This document shows positions 54,605 through 64,000 of a DNA stretch of 64,000 nt, in pieces (the stretch's first letter is position 1; each line of letters starts with the position of its first letter). Made by a program: the position numbers and the translations under genes. The notes beneath the pieces were generated by a model. The model was not told the origin of the DNA, searched no databases, and saw only the letters and a program-made list of their open reading frames with translations. The DNA comes from an uncultured Oribacterium sp. (lineage in GTDB: Bacteria > Bacillota > Clostridia > Lachnospirales > Lachnospiraceae), in contig CAMKKZ010000002.1 of NCBI GenBank assembly GCA_946413525.1, forward strand, positions 170,841 to 234,840, in the 5' to 3' direction.

Positions 54605-55978
54605 ATGACCGAAATTGAGATTATAAAGAGCAAATGGGATTTAATCCAAAACAGGCTTAAAACAGAGTACGGTTTTCTCCAGGTTTCCTATGACACATGG
54701 TTGAAGCCGCTCAAGCCACACGATTATATTGACGGCGAATTAATCTTGATTGTAGAAAATGACGGATACATACGTCACCTCGAAAAGAGATATTCTTTTT
54801 ATATTAAAATCTGCATTGAAGAAATCGCCGGGATCAAAGCCGACATCCACTTCATAATGAAAAATGAAGCTGAAAAATATATTGAAAGTCTTAAAAAAAA
54901 TGCAGATAATTCCGGTAAAACGAGCTACGTCAATGCCATACTCAAGGCCAATTTAAATCCGAAGTATACATTTGACACTTTCGTGGTGGGCATGTCCAAT
55001 AACCTTGCGCATGCAGCTTCCGTGGCCGTTGCGGAAAGTCCGGGCGAGATCTACAACCCCCTTTATATTTATGGAGAATCAGGACTGGGAAAAACACACC
55101 TTATGCACTCCATTGCAAATTTTATATTGAAAAAAGAGCCGGACAAGAGGGTCTTATATGTGACTTCGGAATCATTTATGAATGACTTTGTTGATTCCAT
55201 AAGAAACAAGAACAATATCAAGCCAGGAGAATTTCGAAAGAAATACAGGGAAGTTGATGTATTGTTAATTGATGACATACAGTTTATCGTAGGGAAAGAA
55301 GGAACGCAGGAAGAATTCTTCCACACCTTTAATACCCTATATGAAAATAAGCGACAAATTGTTATTGCTTCTGACAAATCTCCAAACAATATTGACAATC
55401 TTGAAAGCCGTCTGAAATCCCGTTTCACATCAGGACTGACTGTGGACATTCAAATGCCTGATTATGAAACAAGACTGGCCATTTTACGTAAAAAAGAAGA
55501 ACTCGAGGGATTTAATGTAGATAACGAAGTCATTAAATATATCGCGGAAAACGTAAAATCAAACATCCGGGAACTCGAAGGGGCTTTAAATAAGCTTTTT
55601 GCGAAAGCGCGGCTGGATAGAACAGAAATAACGATGGATCTCGCAAAATCTCTATTGCAAGATTACATTATACCATCCGGCCCCAGGAATATAACGCCAG
55701 AACTGATCATCTCCACTGTAGCGGAGCATTATGGATTAAGCATCACCGAAATATCCTCTCAAAGGAAAAACCGGGAAATAGTATTTCCCAGGCAGATTGC
55801 CATGTACCTCTGCAGAGAGCTTATTGATGTCCCTCTGGAAAGTATAGGGAAGTGCCTTGGTGGACGTGATCATACAACGATAATGCACGGACATAAAAAA
55901 ATATCCAGAGAATTGCGCACAAATACACAGTTGCAATCCACAATTGACACTTTGAAAAAGAAAATCCAGCAAAGCTGA
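54605..55978 (+). CDS. dnaA: Chromosomal replication initiator DnaA
   Basis: 457 residues. Domain I (about 1-85), a short linker, AAA+ domain III with Walker A GESGLGKTHLMH and Walker B VLLIDDIQF, and the DNA-binding domain IV with the signature CLGGRDHTTIMHGHKKI. The initiator-specific region is intact. It binds the boxes on both sides of its own gene, which also implies autoregulation. Confidence 0.97.
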   Translation: MTEIEIIKSKWDLIQNRLKTEYGFLQVSYDTWLKPLKPHDYIDGELILIVENDGYIRHLEKRYSFYIKICIEEIAGIKADIHFIMKNEAEKYIESLKKNADNSGKTSYVNAILKANLNPKYTFDTFVVGMSNNLAHAASVAVAESPGEIYNPLYIYGESGLGKTHLMHSIANFILKKEPDKRVLYVTSESFMNDFVDSIRNKNNIKPGEFRKKYREVDVLLIDDIQFIVGKEGTQEEFFHTFNTLYENKRQIVIASDKSPNNIDNLESRLKSRFTSGLTVDIQMPDYETRLAILRKKEELEGFNVDNEVIKYIAENVKSNIRELEGALNKLFAKARLDRTEITMDLAKSLLQDYIIPSGPRNITPELIISTVAEHYGLSITEISSQRKNREIVFPRQIAMYLCRELIDVPLESIGKCLGGRDHTTIMHGHKKISRELRTNTQLQSTIDTLKKKIQQS

Positions 55979-56089
55979 ATTTCCGCGTCCACATTGGATG
56001 CAGGCATTTTAAACTAAATAAAGTGAACGAAAACATGCGGGAAAATGTTGATTTTACGCGAATTTATATGCGTATTTTCATCTTTGAAC

Positions 56090-56125
56090 AAATCCACACC
56101 CCCTACTACTACTACTAAAATAAAA
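56090..56125. other. oriC unwinding element with DnaA-trio
   Basis: In the dnaA-dnaN gap a DnaA-box-like AAATCCACA (56090-56098) is followed by CCCCC and then TACTACTACTACTA (56104-56117), merging into an A-rich tract. Box, GC patch and repeated trinucleotide is the arrangement described for the bacterial basal origin-unwinding system. Confidence 0.85.
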
Positions 56126-56168
56126 ATAAAAAAAGAAAAAATTCGATTTACAAAAGGAAGCATTTAGT

Positions 56169-57284
56169 ATGAAGCTTGAATTTAAAAAAAATGACTTAAA
56201 TACCGCAATCAGCATCGTGATGAAAGCCGTAGCCGTGAAATCCCCGATGACTGTTCTGGAATGCATTCTTATTGACGCGACAGATGGAAAAATCACGATG
56301 ACAGGGAACGACATGGAGTTTGGAATAGAAACTGTTTGCGATGGAGTAATTTTGGAACCTGGAAAAATCGCTCTTGAAGCGAAGCTTCTATCCGAGATAG
56401 TAAGGAAGCTGCCTGAGGACAGGGATACCGACGTGTCCCTTCAATCTGATGATTATAACAACGCCGTAATCAGTTGTGAAAATTCTGTTTTTAAAATCAT
56501 GGGGATCGATGGGAACGAGTTCAGCATGCTCCCGCAGCTTGACAAGAGCCATCCGATAGCCATATCGCAGATTACTTTAAAGAACATCATTTCGAAAACA
56601 ATATTCTCCATATCCGCAAATGATGTCAATAAAAAGATGACTGGTGAATATTTCGAGGTGGACGGAGGCAGGCTTACAGTCACATCCCTGGACGGTCACA
56701 GGATTTCAATCCGTTATGCGGAATTAAACGGGAATTATCAGGCGCAAAAAGCCATCGTGCCAGGGAAATCACTGAGCGAATTGTCAAAAATATTGAGCGG
56801 GGACATGGATGATGTATTGCTGTACTTCTCGCAAAATCATATGATTTTTGAATTTAACAATACGATTGTGCTTACCCGGCTTATAGATGGTGATTACTTC
56901 CAGGTGTCAAAAATGCTTTCGGATGATTATGAATTAAAAATCCTGGCCGACAGAAGGAAGCTTTTGGAAAACATAGAGAGATCTACAATCTTTGTCAGGG
57001 ACAATGATAAACAGCCGCTGATACTGAATATAACGGATGAAGTGCTTGAAATGAGGATAAACACGGAAATTGGAAGGATGGACGCAAAAATTCCCATAAG
57101 AAAAACTGGGAAGGATTTAATGATTGGCTTCAATCCGAGATTCCTTGTCGATGCCTTGAAGAATATAGATGATGAGGAAGTGAGCATATATATGTCAATT
57201 CCTCGCTCCCCTTGTTTCATCAGAAATGAAAATAACTATAATTACATGATACTCCCTGTGAACTTTAACCCTAATTCCGTATAA
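56169..57284 (+). CDS. dnaN: DNA polymerase III beta sliding clamp
   Basis: 371 residues with the three-fold clamp architecture (MKLEFKKNDLNTAISIV at the start, NYNYMILPVNF near the end). AAAGGAAG precedes the ATG. 7 bp separate it from recF, so the usual intervening S4-domain gene yaaA is absent here. Confidence 0.96.
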   Translation: MKLEFKKNDLNTAISIVMKAVAVKSPMTVLECILIDATDGKITMTGNDMEFGIETVCDGVILEPGKIALEAKLLSEIVRKLPEDRDTDVSLQSDDYNNAVISCENSVFKIMGIDGNEFSMLPQLDKSHPIAISQITLKNIISKTIFSISANDVNKKMTGEYFEVDGGRLTVTSLDGHRISIRYAELNGNYQAQKAIVPGKSLSELSKILSGDMDDVLLYFSQNHMIFEFNNTIVLTRLIDGDYFQVSKMLSDDYELKILADRRKLLENIERSTIFVRDNDKQPLILNITDEVLEMRINTEIGRMDAKIPIRKTGKDLMIGFNPRFLVDALKNIDDEEVSIYMSIPRSPCFIRNENNYNYMILPVNFNPNSV

Positions 57285-57291
57285 ATGCCAA

Positions 57292-58374
57292 ATGTTTATT
57301 GAGAGTATAGAATTAAAGAATTTCAGAAATATTGAAAGCCTGAGAATCAAGCTTGATCCTGGCACGAATCTTTTTTATGGTGATAACGCGCAAGGGAAAA
57401 CGAATATCCTTGAAGCTATATATATGGCTTGCACTTCCAAATCTCACCGTATGTCAAGGGACAGGGATATTATACGATTTCAGGAAAATGAGGCGCATAT
57501 TAAGGCACTGATCATGAAAAAGGGTGTACCGTGCCGCATTGACATCCATCTGAAAAAAAACCGTACAAAGGGGATAGCAGTCGATGAGACGCCGGTAAAA
57601 AAGGCATCTGAATTATTTGGCATTGCGAATGTCGTCTGTTTCTCGCCTGAGGACCTTGGCCTGGTAAAGGACGGTCCCGCTTCCCGTCGCCGGTTTATGG
57701 ATATGGAGTTATGCCAGCTCGACAAGGTCTACCTTTACAGCCTTACAAGGTATAACCGGACAATGGAGCAGCGCAACAAGCTTTTGAGGGATGCTGTTTA
57801 TAATTGTAAATTATTAGATACTCTTTCCGCATGGGATGATGAATTGGTAAAATACGGCAGAAAGGTCATGCAGATAAGGGAGGGATTTATCATCAGGATG
57901 AAGGATATAATTTCTTCAATGCATGATGAATTGACGGGTGGGAAGGAAAAACTTTCCATATCCTACGAGCCTGACGTGTCAATCGATGATTTTGAGAAAA
58001 ACCTGCACAGGCTCAGGGAAGCGGAGCTCAAGCAGCATTTGACATTGACCGGTCCGCATAGGGACGATATACGGTTTTCTATCGATGGTCTGGATGTCAG
58101 GAAGTATGGCTCACAGGGACAAAAGAGGACGGCAGCCCTTGCCTTGAAGCTTTCTGAGATAGAAATCATCAGGGAACTGGTCAAAGATAACCCGATACTC
58201 TTGCTGGATGATGTATTATCGGAACTTGATTCGAAACGTCAGAAATACCTGCTGAAAAATATTAGCGATACGCAAAATATTATTACTTGCACGGGATATG
58301 ATGATTATGCGCAGAATCAGTTTCATGTTGAAAAATTATACAGGGTAATGTCTGGAAAGGTTTCTTTCGCTTAA
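57292..58374 (+). CDS. recF: DNA replication and repair protein RecF
   Basis: 360 residues; SMC-like ATPase that helps load RecA at gaps. Walker A GDNAQGKTNILEA, signature YGSQGQKRTAALALKLSE and Walker B PILLLDDVLSELD are complete. It closely follows dnaN. Confidence 0.95.
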   Translation: MFIESIELKNFRNIESLRIKLDPGTNLFYGDNAQGKTNILEAIYMACTSKSHRMSRDRDIIRFQENEAHIKALIMKKGVPCRIDIHLKKNRTKGIAVDETPVKKASELFGIANVVCFSPEDLGLVKDGPASRRRFMDMELCQLDKVYLYSLTRYNRTMEQRNKLLRDAVYNCKLLDTLSAWDDELVKYGRKVMQIREGFIIRMKDIISSMHDELTGGKEKLSISYEPDVSIDDFEKNLHRLREAELKQHLTLTGPHRDDIRFSIDGLDVRKYGSQGQKRTAALALKLSEIEIIRELVKDNPILLLDDVLSELDSKRQKYLLKNISDTQNIITCTGYDDYAQNQFHVEKLYRVMSGKVSFA

Positions 58375-58395
58375 GAAGTTCACTGGATTTTATGC

Positions 58396-58434
58396 GGGTT
58401 TAACGGTGGCACATGGATTGCTGCGGTTAAACCC
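58396..58434 (+). repeat. Hairpin between recF and gyrB
   Basis: GGGTTTAAC (58396-58404) / GTTAAACCC (58426-58434) with a 21-base loop. It could reduce readthrough into gyrB; no T-run. Confidence 0.45.
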
Positions 58435-58437
58435 TAG

Positions 58438-60450
<2,013 letters not shown>

Positions 60451-60535
60451 TAATGTAATATTTATTAATAGCAAAAGAAAATAATTTAAATTTCATCGAA
60501 ATTCTTATTTGAATTTGTCCGGCAAGGAGTTCATC

Positions 60536-60624
60536 ATACTTTGACTTGATGCCGCAGGCATTGACGTCCTATTTGTGTCGCCTCAGCGGCACAAATGAAG
60601 CATGGAAGGCTTGCCTTTCATGCT
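60536..60624. repeat. P4 three-hairpin element, copy 3
   Basis: 89 bp in the gyrB-gyrA gap. The third stem is AGCATGGAAGGC/GCCTTTCATGCT, changed on both sides relative to copy 1. The rest of the 339-bp gap shows no clear promoter. Confidence 0.8.
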
Positions 60625-60804
60625 TGTGCAGACGTTGAATGACTCTCCGTGAACGGTATAAACACAGGCAAAAAAACAGGCTGGAAATACATTTGAATAC
60701 ATTTGTATCATAATGAGCGTCAGGTCTTTTGCTGTAACTGTCCGAAGCATATTGGGCAGTGTCGTCATTATTTGTCAGTATGAGATTATATGAAGGAGGC
60801 TGAT

Positions 60805-63315
60805 TTGGAACCGAATGTTTTTGACAAAGTCCAGGATGTTGACTTGAAAGAAACGATGGAAAATTCATATATCGATTACGCAATGAGTGTTATTGTTTCA
60901 AGGGCAATTCCTGATGTTCGCGATGGGTTGAAGCCAGTGCAGAGAAGGGTGCTGTTCGCGCTGCAGTCATTGGGAGTCACACCTGAAAAAAAGACAAAAA
61001 AATGCGCGACTATTGTAGGGGAAACAATGGGAAAATACCATCCGCATGGCGACTCCTCGATTTATGGCGCGCTTGTATATATGGGGCAGCCCTGGTCTAT
61101 GAGGCATGTTCTTATAGATAAGCAGGGCAATTTTGGATCGGAAGACGGCGATTCACCTGCGGCAATGAGGTATACGGAAGCAAAAATGTCAAAACTGGCT
61201 GCTGAAATGCTTGCAGGCATTAACAAAGATACAGTTGATTTCATGCCGAATTTTTCAAATGAATACGAAGAACCAACAGTCCTTCCCGCGCGCTTCCCAA
61301 ACCTTCTGGTTAATGGAGCGACTGGAATAGCGGTAGGGATGGCAACAAATATACCTCCTCACAATCTTCGCGAGGTAGTTTTGGCGGTCGATTGCATTAT
61401 TGAAAATAAAATTAATGACAAGGAAACGAGCATAGAGGAAATCTTGAAAATTATAAAAGGCCCGGATTTCCCGACAGGCGGTGTCATTTTAGGTAAAAAG
61501 GGAATAGAAGAGGCTTACAGGACCGGCAGGGGAAAGATAAAAATGCGCGCCGTGTGTGAAGTAGAGCCGATGCAAAACGGAAAAAACCGGATTGTCGTGA
61601 AAGAACTTCCCTATCTGGTCTATCGTTCAAGGGTTATAGAAAAAATCGCAGATTTAGTCAAAGAAAAGAAAATTGACGGTATTACGTATATTAATGACGC
61701 TGCCGGTAAAGGATCCTCATCAAAAATAAATATCGAATTAAGAAAAGACGTCAACCCCAGCATTATATTGAATCAGCTTTATAAGCACACGCAGCTCCAG
61801 GATACTTTTGGTGTAATAATGCTTTGCATAGTCAATGGCGAGCCAAAAATCCTGAATATACAGCAGGTGCTTGAGGAATTTCTCAAGCATCAAGTTAATG
61901 TCGTTACAAGGCGTACAAAATATGACCTCAACAAATGTCAGGAGAGGGCTCATATTTTGGAAGGCCTGCTAAAAGCACTTGATTTCATAGACGAAATCGT
62001 TCGTATAATCAGGGCAGCGGCTAATGTGGACGAAGCGAAAACGAATTTGATTGCAAGGTTTGGATTCAGCGAAGCACAGGCCCAGGCGATTGTTGACATG
62101 AGGCTTCGCGCATTAACAGGCCTGGAACGTGAAAAGCTTGAAGCTGAATACGCGGATCTTGAAAAAAAAATAAAGTATTTTAAAGAGCTGCTGGAAGACG
62201 GGAAAAAAATGCTGGCCCTTATTCGTGAGGAGCTTGATATTGTTGCGGAAAAATATGGGACGGAAAGAATAACTCAATTTGGATATGAGGATTCTTTCGA
62301 AGACGAAGACCTGATTCCAGACGATGACATTGTGATCACGGCAACCAGGCTGGGATATATAAAAAGGATGTCCCCTGAAAATTTCCGCCAGCAAAAAAAA
62401 GGTGGAAAGGGCATCAAAGGAATGCAGACTCTCGAAAATGATAATATAGAGGATTTGTTTATGACAACAAATCATCACTATATCATGTTCTTTACGAACA
62501 AGGGACGATGTTTCCGCATCAAGGGGTATGAAATTCCGGAAGCATCCAGAACATCCAGGGGAACTGCCCTTGTGAATTTATTACAATTACAAGGGGACGA
62601 AAGAGTTAACGCGTCATTTTGCCTGAGAAATTATGATACGGACCAATATCTGATTTTGACGACGAAAAGGGGAATGGTGAAAAAAACGCCAATTGCTCAA
62701 TATGCAAAGTTGCGCAAAAGTGGAATAATCGCATTAACATTATCGGAAAATGATCAGTTGATTGAGGCAAAACTGGTAGACAAGAATGAAGACATCATGC
62801 TGGTGACCAGGAAAGGCATGGCTATAAGGTTCAATGAAAAAGAGATTAGGTCCACTGGAAGATCATCCATGGGAGTCAAGGGTATCACTCTATCAGATGA
62901 AGATGAAGTAATAGGAATGCAAAAGATCTCGCAGGGAAATAATCAGTTGGTGGTTTCTGAAAAAGGTTATGGAAAGCTGACTGAAATTGATGAATTCAAA
63001 TCACAAAAAAGAGGGGGCAGAGGAAAATATTGTTATAACATTACGGAAAAAACAGGGGATCTGGTAGGATTCAAGTTGTGTAATCAGGACAGGGAGATAA
63101 TGCTGATCACATCTGAAGGCGTAATGATACGCATGAGCCTTGAAAGCATCAGGATAGTCGGAAGAAAGACCTCAGGCGTAAAGCTCATGAATATAGATAA
63201 AGATTCAGATACGGTAATAGCTTCAATTGCAAAAGTGCGTGAATCCGAGACGGACGAGGGAAACAATAACAAAGAAGCAGAGACAGAGAAAAAGGCAGAA
63301 GAAACAAATGAGTAG
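60805..63315 (+). CDS. gyrA: DNA gyrase subunit A
   Basis: About 836 residues. Active-site Tyr in AAMRYTEAKMS, GIAVGMATNIPPHN, and the GyrA box QKKGGKG in the C-terminal wrapping domain identify gyrase rather than topoisomerase IV. The acidic tail is Glu/Lys-rich. TTG 60805 is preferred because AAGGAGG lies 5 nt before it; ATG 60790 would add five residues and has no ribosome binding site. In the quinolone region HPHGDSSIYGALVYMGQPW the residue matching E. coli Asp87 is Gly and Arg91 is Tyr. Confidence 0.94.
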   Translation: MEPNVFDKVQDVDLKETMENSYIDYAMSVIVSRAIPDVRDGLKPVQRRVLFALQSLGVTPEKKTKKCATIVGETMGKYHPHGDSSIYGALVYMGQPWSMRHVLIDKQGNFGSEDGDSPAAMRYTEAKMSKLAAEMLAGINKDTVDFMPNFSNEYEEPTVLPARFPNLLVNGATGIAVGMATNIPPHNLREVVLAVDCIIENKINDKETSIEEILKIIKGPDFPTGGVILGKKGIEEAYRTGRGKIKMRAVCEVEPMQNGKNRIVVKELPYLVYRSRVIEKIADLVKEKKIDGITYINDAAGKGSSSKINIELRKDVNPSIILNQLYKHTQLQDTFGVIMLCIVNGEPKILNIQQVLEEFLKHQVNVVTRRTKYDLNKCQERAHILEGLLKALDFIDEIVRIIRAAANVDEAKTNLIARFGFSEAQAQAIVDMRLRALTGLEREKLEAEYADLEKKIKYFKELLEDGKKMLALIREELDIVAEKYGTERITQFGYEDSFEDEDLIPDDDIVITATRLGYIKRMSPENFRQQKKGGKGIKGMQTLENDNIEDLFMTTNHHYIMFFTNKGRCFRIKGYEIPEASRTSRGTALVNLLQLQGDERVNASFCLRNYDTDQYLILTTKRGMVKKTPIAQYAKLRKSGIIALTLSENDQLIEAKLVDKNEDIMLVTRKGMAIRFNEKEIRSTGRSSMGVKGITLSDEDEVIGMQKISQGNNQLVVSEKGYGKLTEIDEFKSQKRGGRGKYCYNITEKTGDLVGFKLCNQDREIMLITSEGVMIRMSLESIRIVGRKTSGVKLMNIDKDSDTVIASIAKVRESETDEGNNNKEAETEKKAEETNE

Positions 63316-63402
63316 CTGCCATGTTCTTCGAATAAAGCATAAAGACAGAGGATAAACATGAAAAGTCATATTGATGTTAAAATATTATTATAAAGAACTG
63401 GT

Positions 63403-63525
63403 TTCGAAGTCGCTTTGGTTGGATTTATGTAAGTGTACAGAGGCACTTCAAAACTTGCTCGCCTTCAGTGTTTCAGGGAATTCAATTAGTAAGGAAAGCA
63501 CCCTGGCTGGGATTTTCTGAAATAC
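63403..63525. repeat. P1 element, strongly degenerate
   Basis: TTCGAAGTCGCTTTGG..GTACAGAGGCACTTC..CTTGCTCGCC..GGGAATTC follows the order of the P1 copy at 48507-48595, and AAGCACCCTGGCTGGGATTTTC resembles a P1 end. Apart from this, the 63316-63662 gap shows nothing. Confidence 0.45.
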
Positions 63526-63662
63526 TGGACGCTGGAAAGTTTGAAAATATTCAGCAAAAAACTGTCAATAATTTAAAAGAACATTATTGCAAAAAAGAAT
63601 GAATCAAAATATCATTCTAAAGCTTGTGCAGTTTTTAAATTTAAAAATTAAATAAAAAACAG

Positions 63663-63691
63663 TTGACATAAGAAAAAAAAATTGTTAGTAT
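63663..63691 (+). promoter_or_regulatory. Promoter of tRNA-Ser
   Basis: TTGACA (63663-63668), 17-bp spacer, TAGTAT (63686-63691). Confidence 0.7.
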
Positions 63692-63733
63692 CTAAAAGCA
63701 CTCGAAAAGAGTGTAATTTTTATGAAATCATAC

Positions 63734-63821
63734 GGAGAAATACTCAAGAGGCCGAAGAGGCGCCCCTGCTAAGGGTGTAGGTCGGGAAACCGGCGCGAGG
63801 GTTCAAATCCCTCTTTCTCCG
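63734..63821 (+). tRNA. tRNA-Ser (anticodon GCT)
   Basis: 88 nt. Acceptor stem GGAGAAA/TTTCTCC with discriminator G. The anticodon stem CGCCC/GGGTG with loop CTGCTAA gives anticodon GCT (reads AGC/AGU). The long variable arm (GTCGGGAAACCGGC) is typical of class II tRNA-Ser, and the T-loop is GTTCAAATC. CCA is not encoded. Confidence 0.95.
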
Positions 63822-63892
63822 TTTCAGGAATGAGCACTTTATCCAATGCAAATCCTGAAAGCACAAGATTTTTAAAAAAGTCAAAAAAACAC

Positions 63893-64000
63893 TTGACAAA
63901 AACAAATGACTGTGCTAAAGTAAACAAGCTGTCGCAAAGAGAGATAGCAAGAAAGAACCTTGAAAAGCGAAGAATGAACAATGCACAGACCCTGAAAAGA
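63893..64000 (+). promoter_or_regulatory. Strong promoter and leader, probably of an rRNA operon
   Basis: TTGACA (63893-63898), 17-bp spacer, TAAAGT (63916-63921), then a leader with CAAAGAGAGATAGCAAGAAA and GAACCTTGAAAA. Such sequence is typical of rRNA leaders and spacers in Clostridia. The 16S gene itself is not in the window, so the assignment is inference. Confidence 0.55.

Noticed and set aside
63922..64000. Start of the 16S rRNA gene
   Set aside because: No 16S 5' sequence is present; only promoter and leader-like sequence lie inside the window.

Overview
The window looks like the chromosomal origin region of a low-to-moderate GC Bacillota, most likely class Clostridia and plausibly Lachnospiraceae-like. 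The evidence is the conserved order rpmH-rnpA-yidD-yidC-jag-mnmE-mnmG-rsmG-parA-parB-DUF4446 (all leftward), facing dnaA-dnaN-recF-gyrB-gyrA (all rightward) across oriC. AGGAGG-type ribosome binding sites, parS sites and LPXTG surface proteins with positively charged tails agree. The genus is not determined.

Layout. 1-9.9 kb: mostly rightward metabolic and housekeeping genes (GntR regulator, HAD phosphatase, DJ-1/PfpI protein, signal peptidase I, phosphoglucomutase, membrane acyltransferase, PF06541 membrane protein, aminotransferase). 10.4-21.2 kb: HD-GYP response regulator, MreB-like protein, RecD2 helicase, ComF, CapD-type dehydratase, serine acetyltransferase and a GH1 glycosidase. 22.3-33.1 kb: a leftward three-gene surface operon with a 2772-residue LPXTG adhesin, a major pilin and a small LPXTG protein, but no sortase gene in the window. 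33.4-38 kb: hydrolase, HD protein, SPFH protein, a zinc-ribbon peptide and RsmA/KsgA. 38-53.9 kb: the leftward origin-proximal block. 53.96-56.17 kb: a bipartite oriC with DnaA boxes before dnaA and a DnaA-trio unwinding element between dnaA and dnaN. 56.2-64 kb: replication genes, tRNA-Ser(GCT), and a strong promoter and leader of what is probably an rRNA operon beginning beyond the window.

The most unusual property is that much of the intergenic space consists of small palindromic elements. I distinguish five families: P1 (164 bp, 18-bp terminal inverted repeats, three internal hairpin arms, perfect 8-bp target duplications in both intact copies, many decayed relics); P2 (200 bp, same cloverleaf-like plan, three near-identical copies, 8-bp AAANNTTT flanks); P3 (mosaics of up to five hairpins); P4 (88 bp, three consecutive hairpins with compensatory changes between copies); and P5 (a 69-bp, 23-codon unit). 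One P5 unit sits in frame inside mnmG, as Rickettsia palindromic elements do in their host genes. Two P2 copies in inverted orientation bracket a DMT transporter gene between rsmG and parA, and the outer flanks carry the same 8-bp sequence, so the whole 1.8-kb block may have moved as a composite element. No transposase is visible, so these elements would have to be mobilised in trans. parS sites are embedded in the rsmG reading frame, where they encode VSRET peptides.
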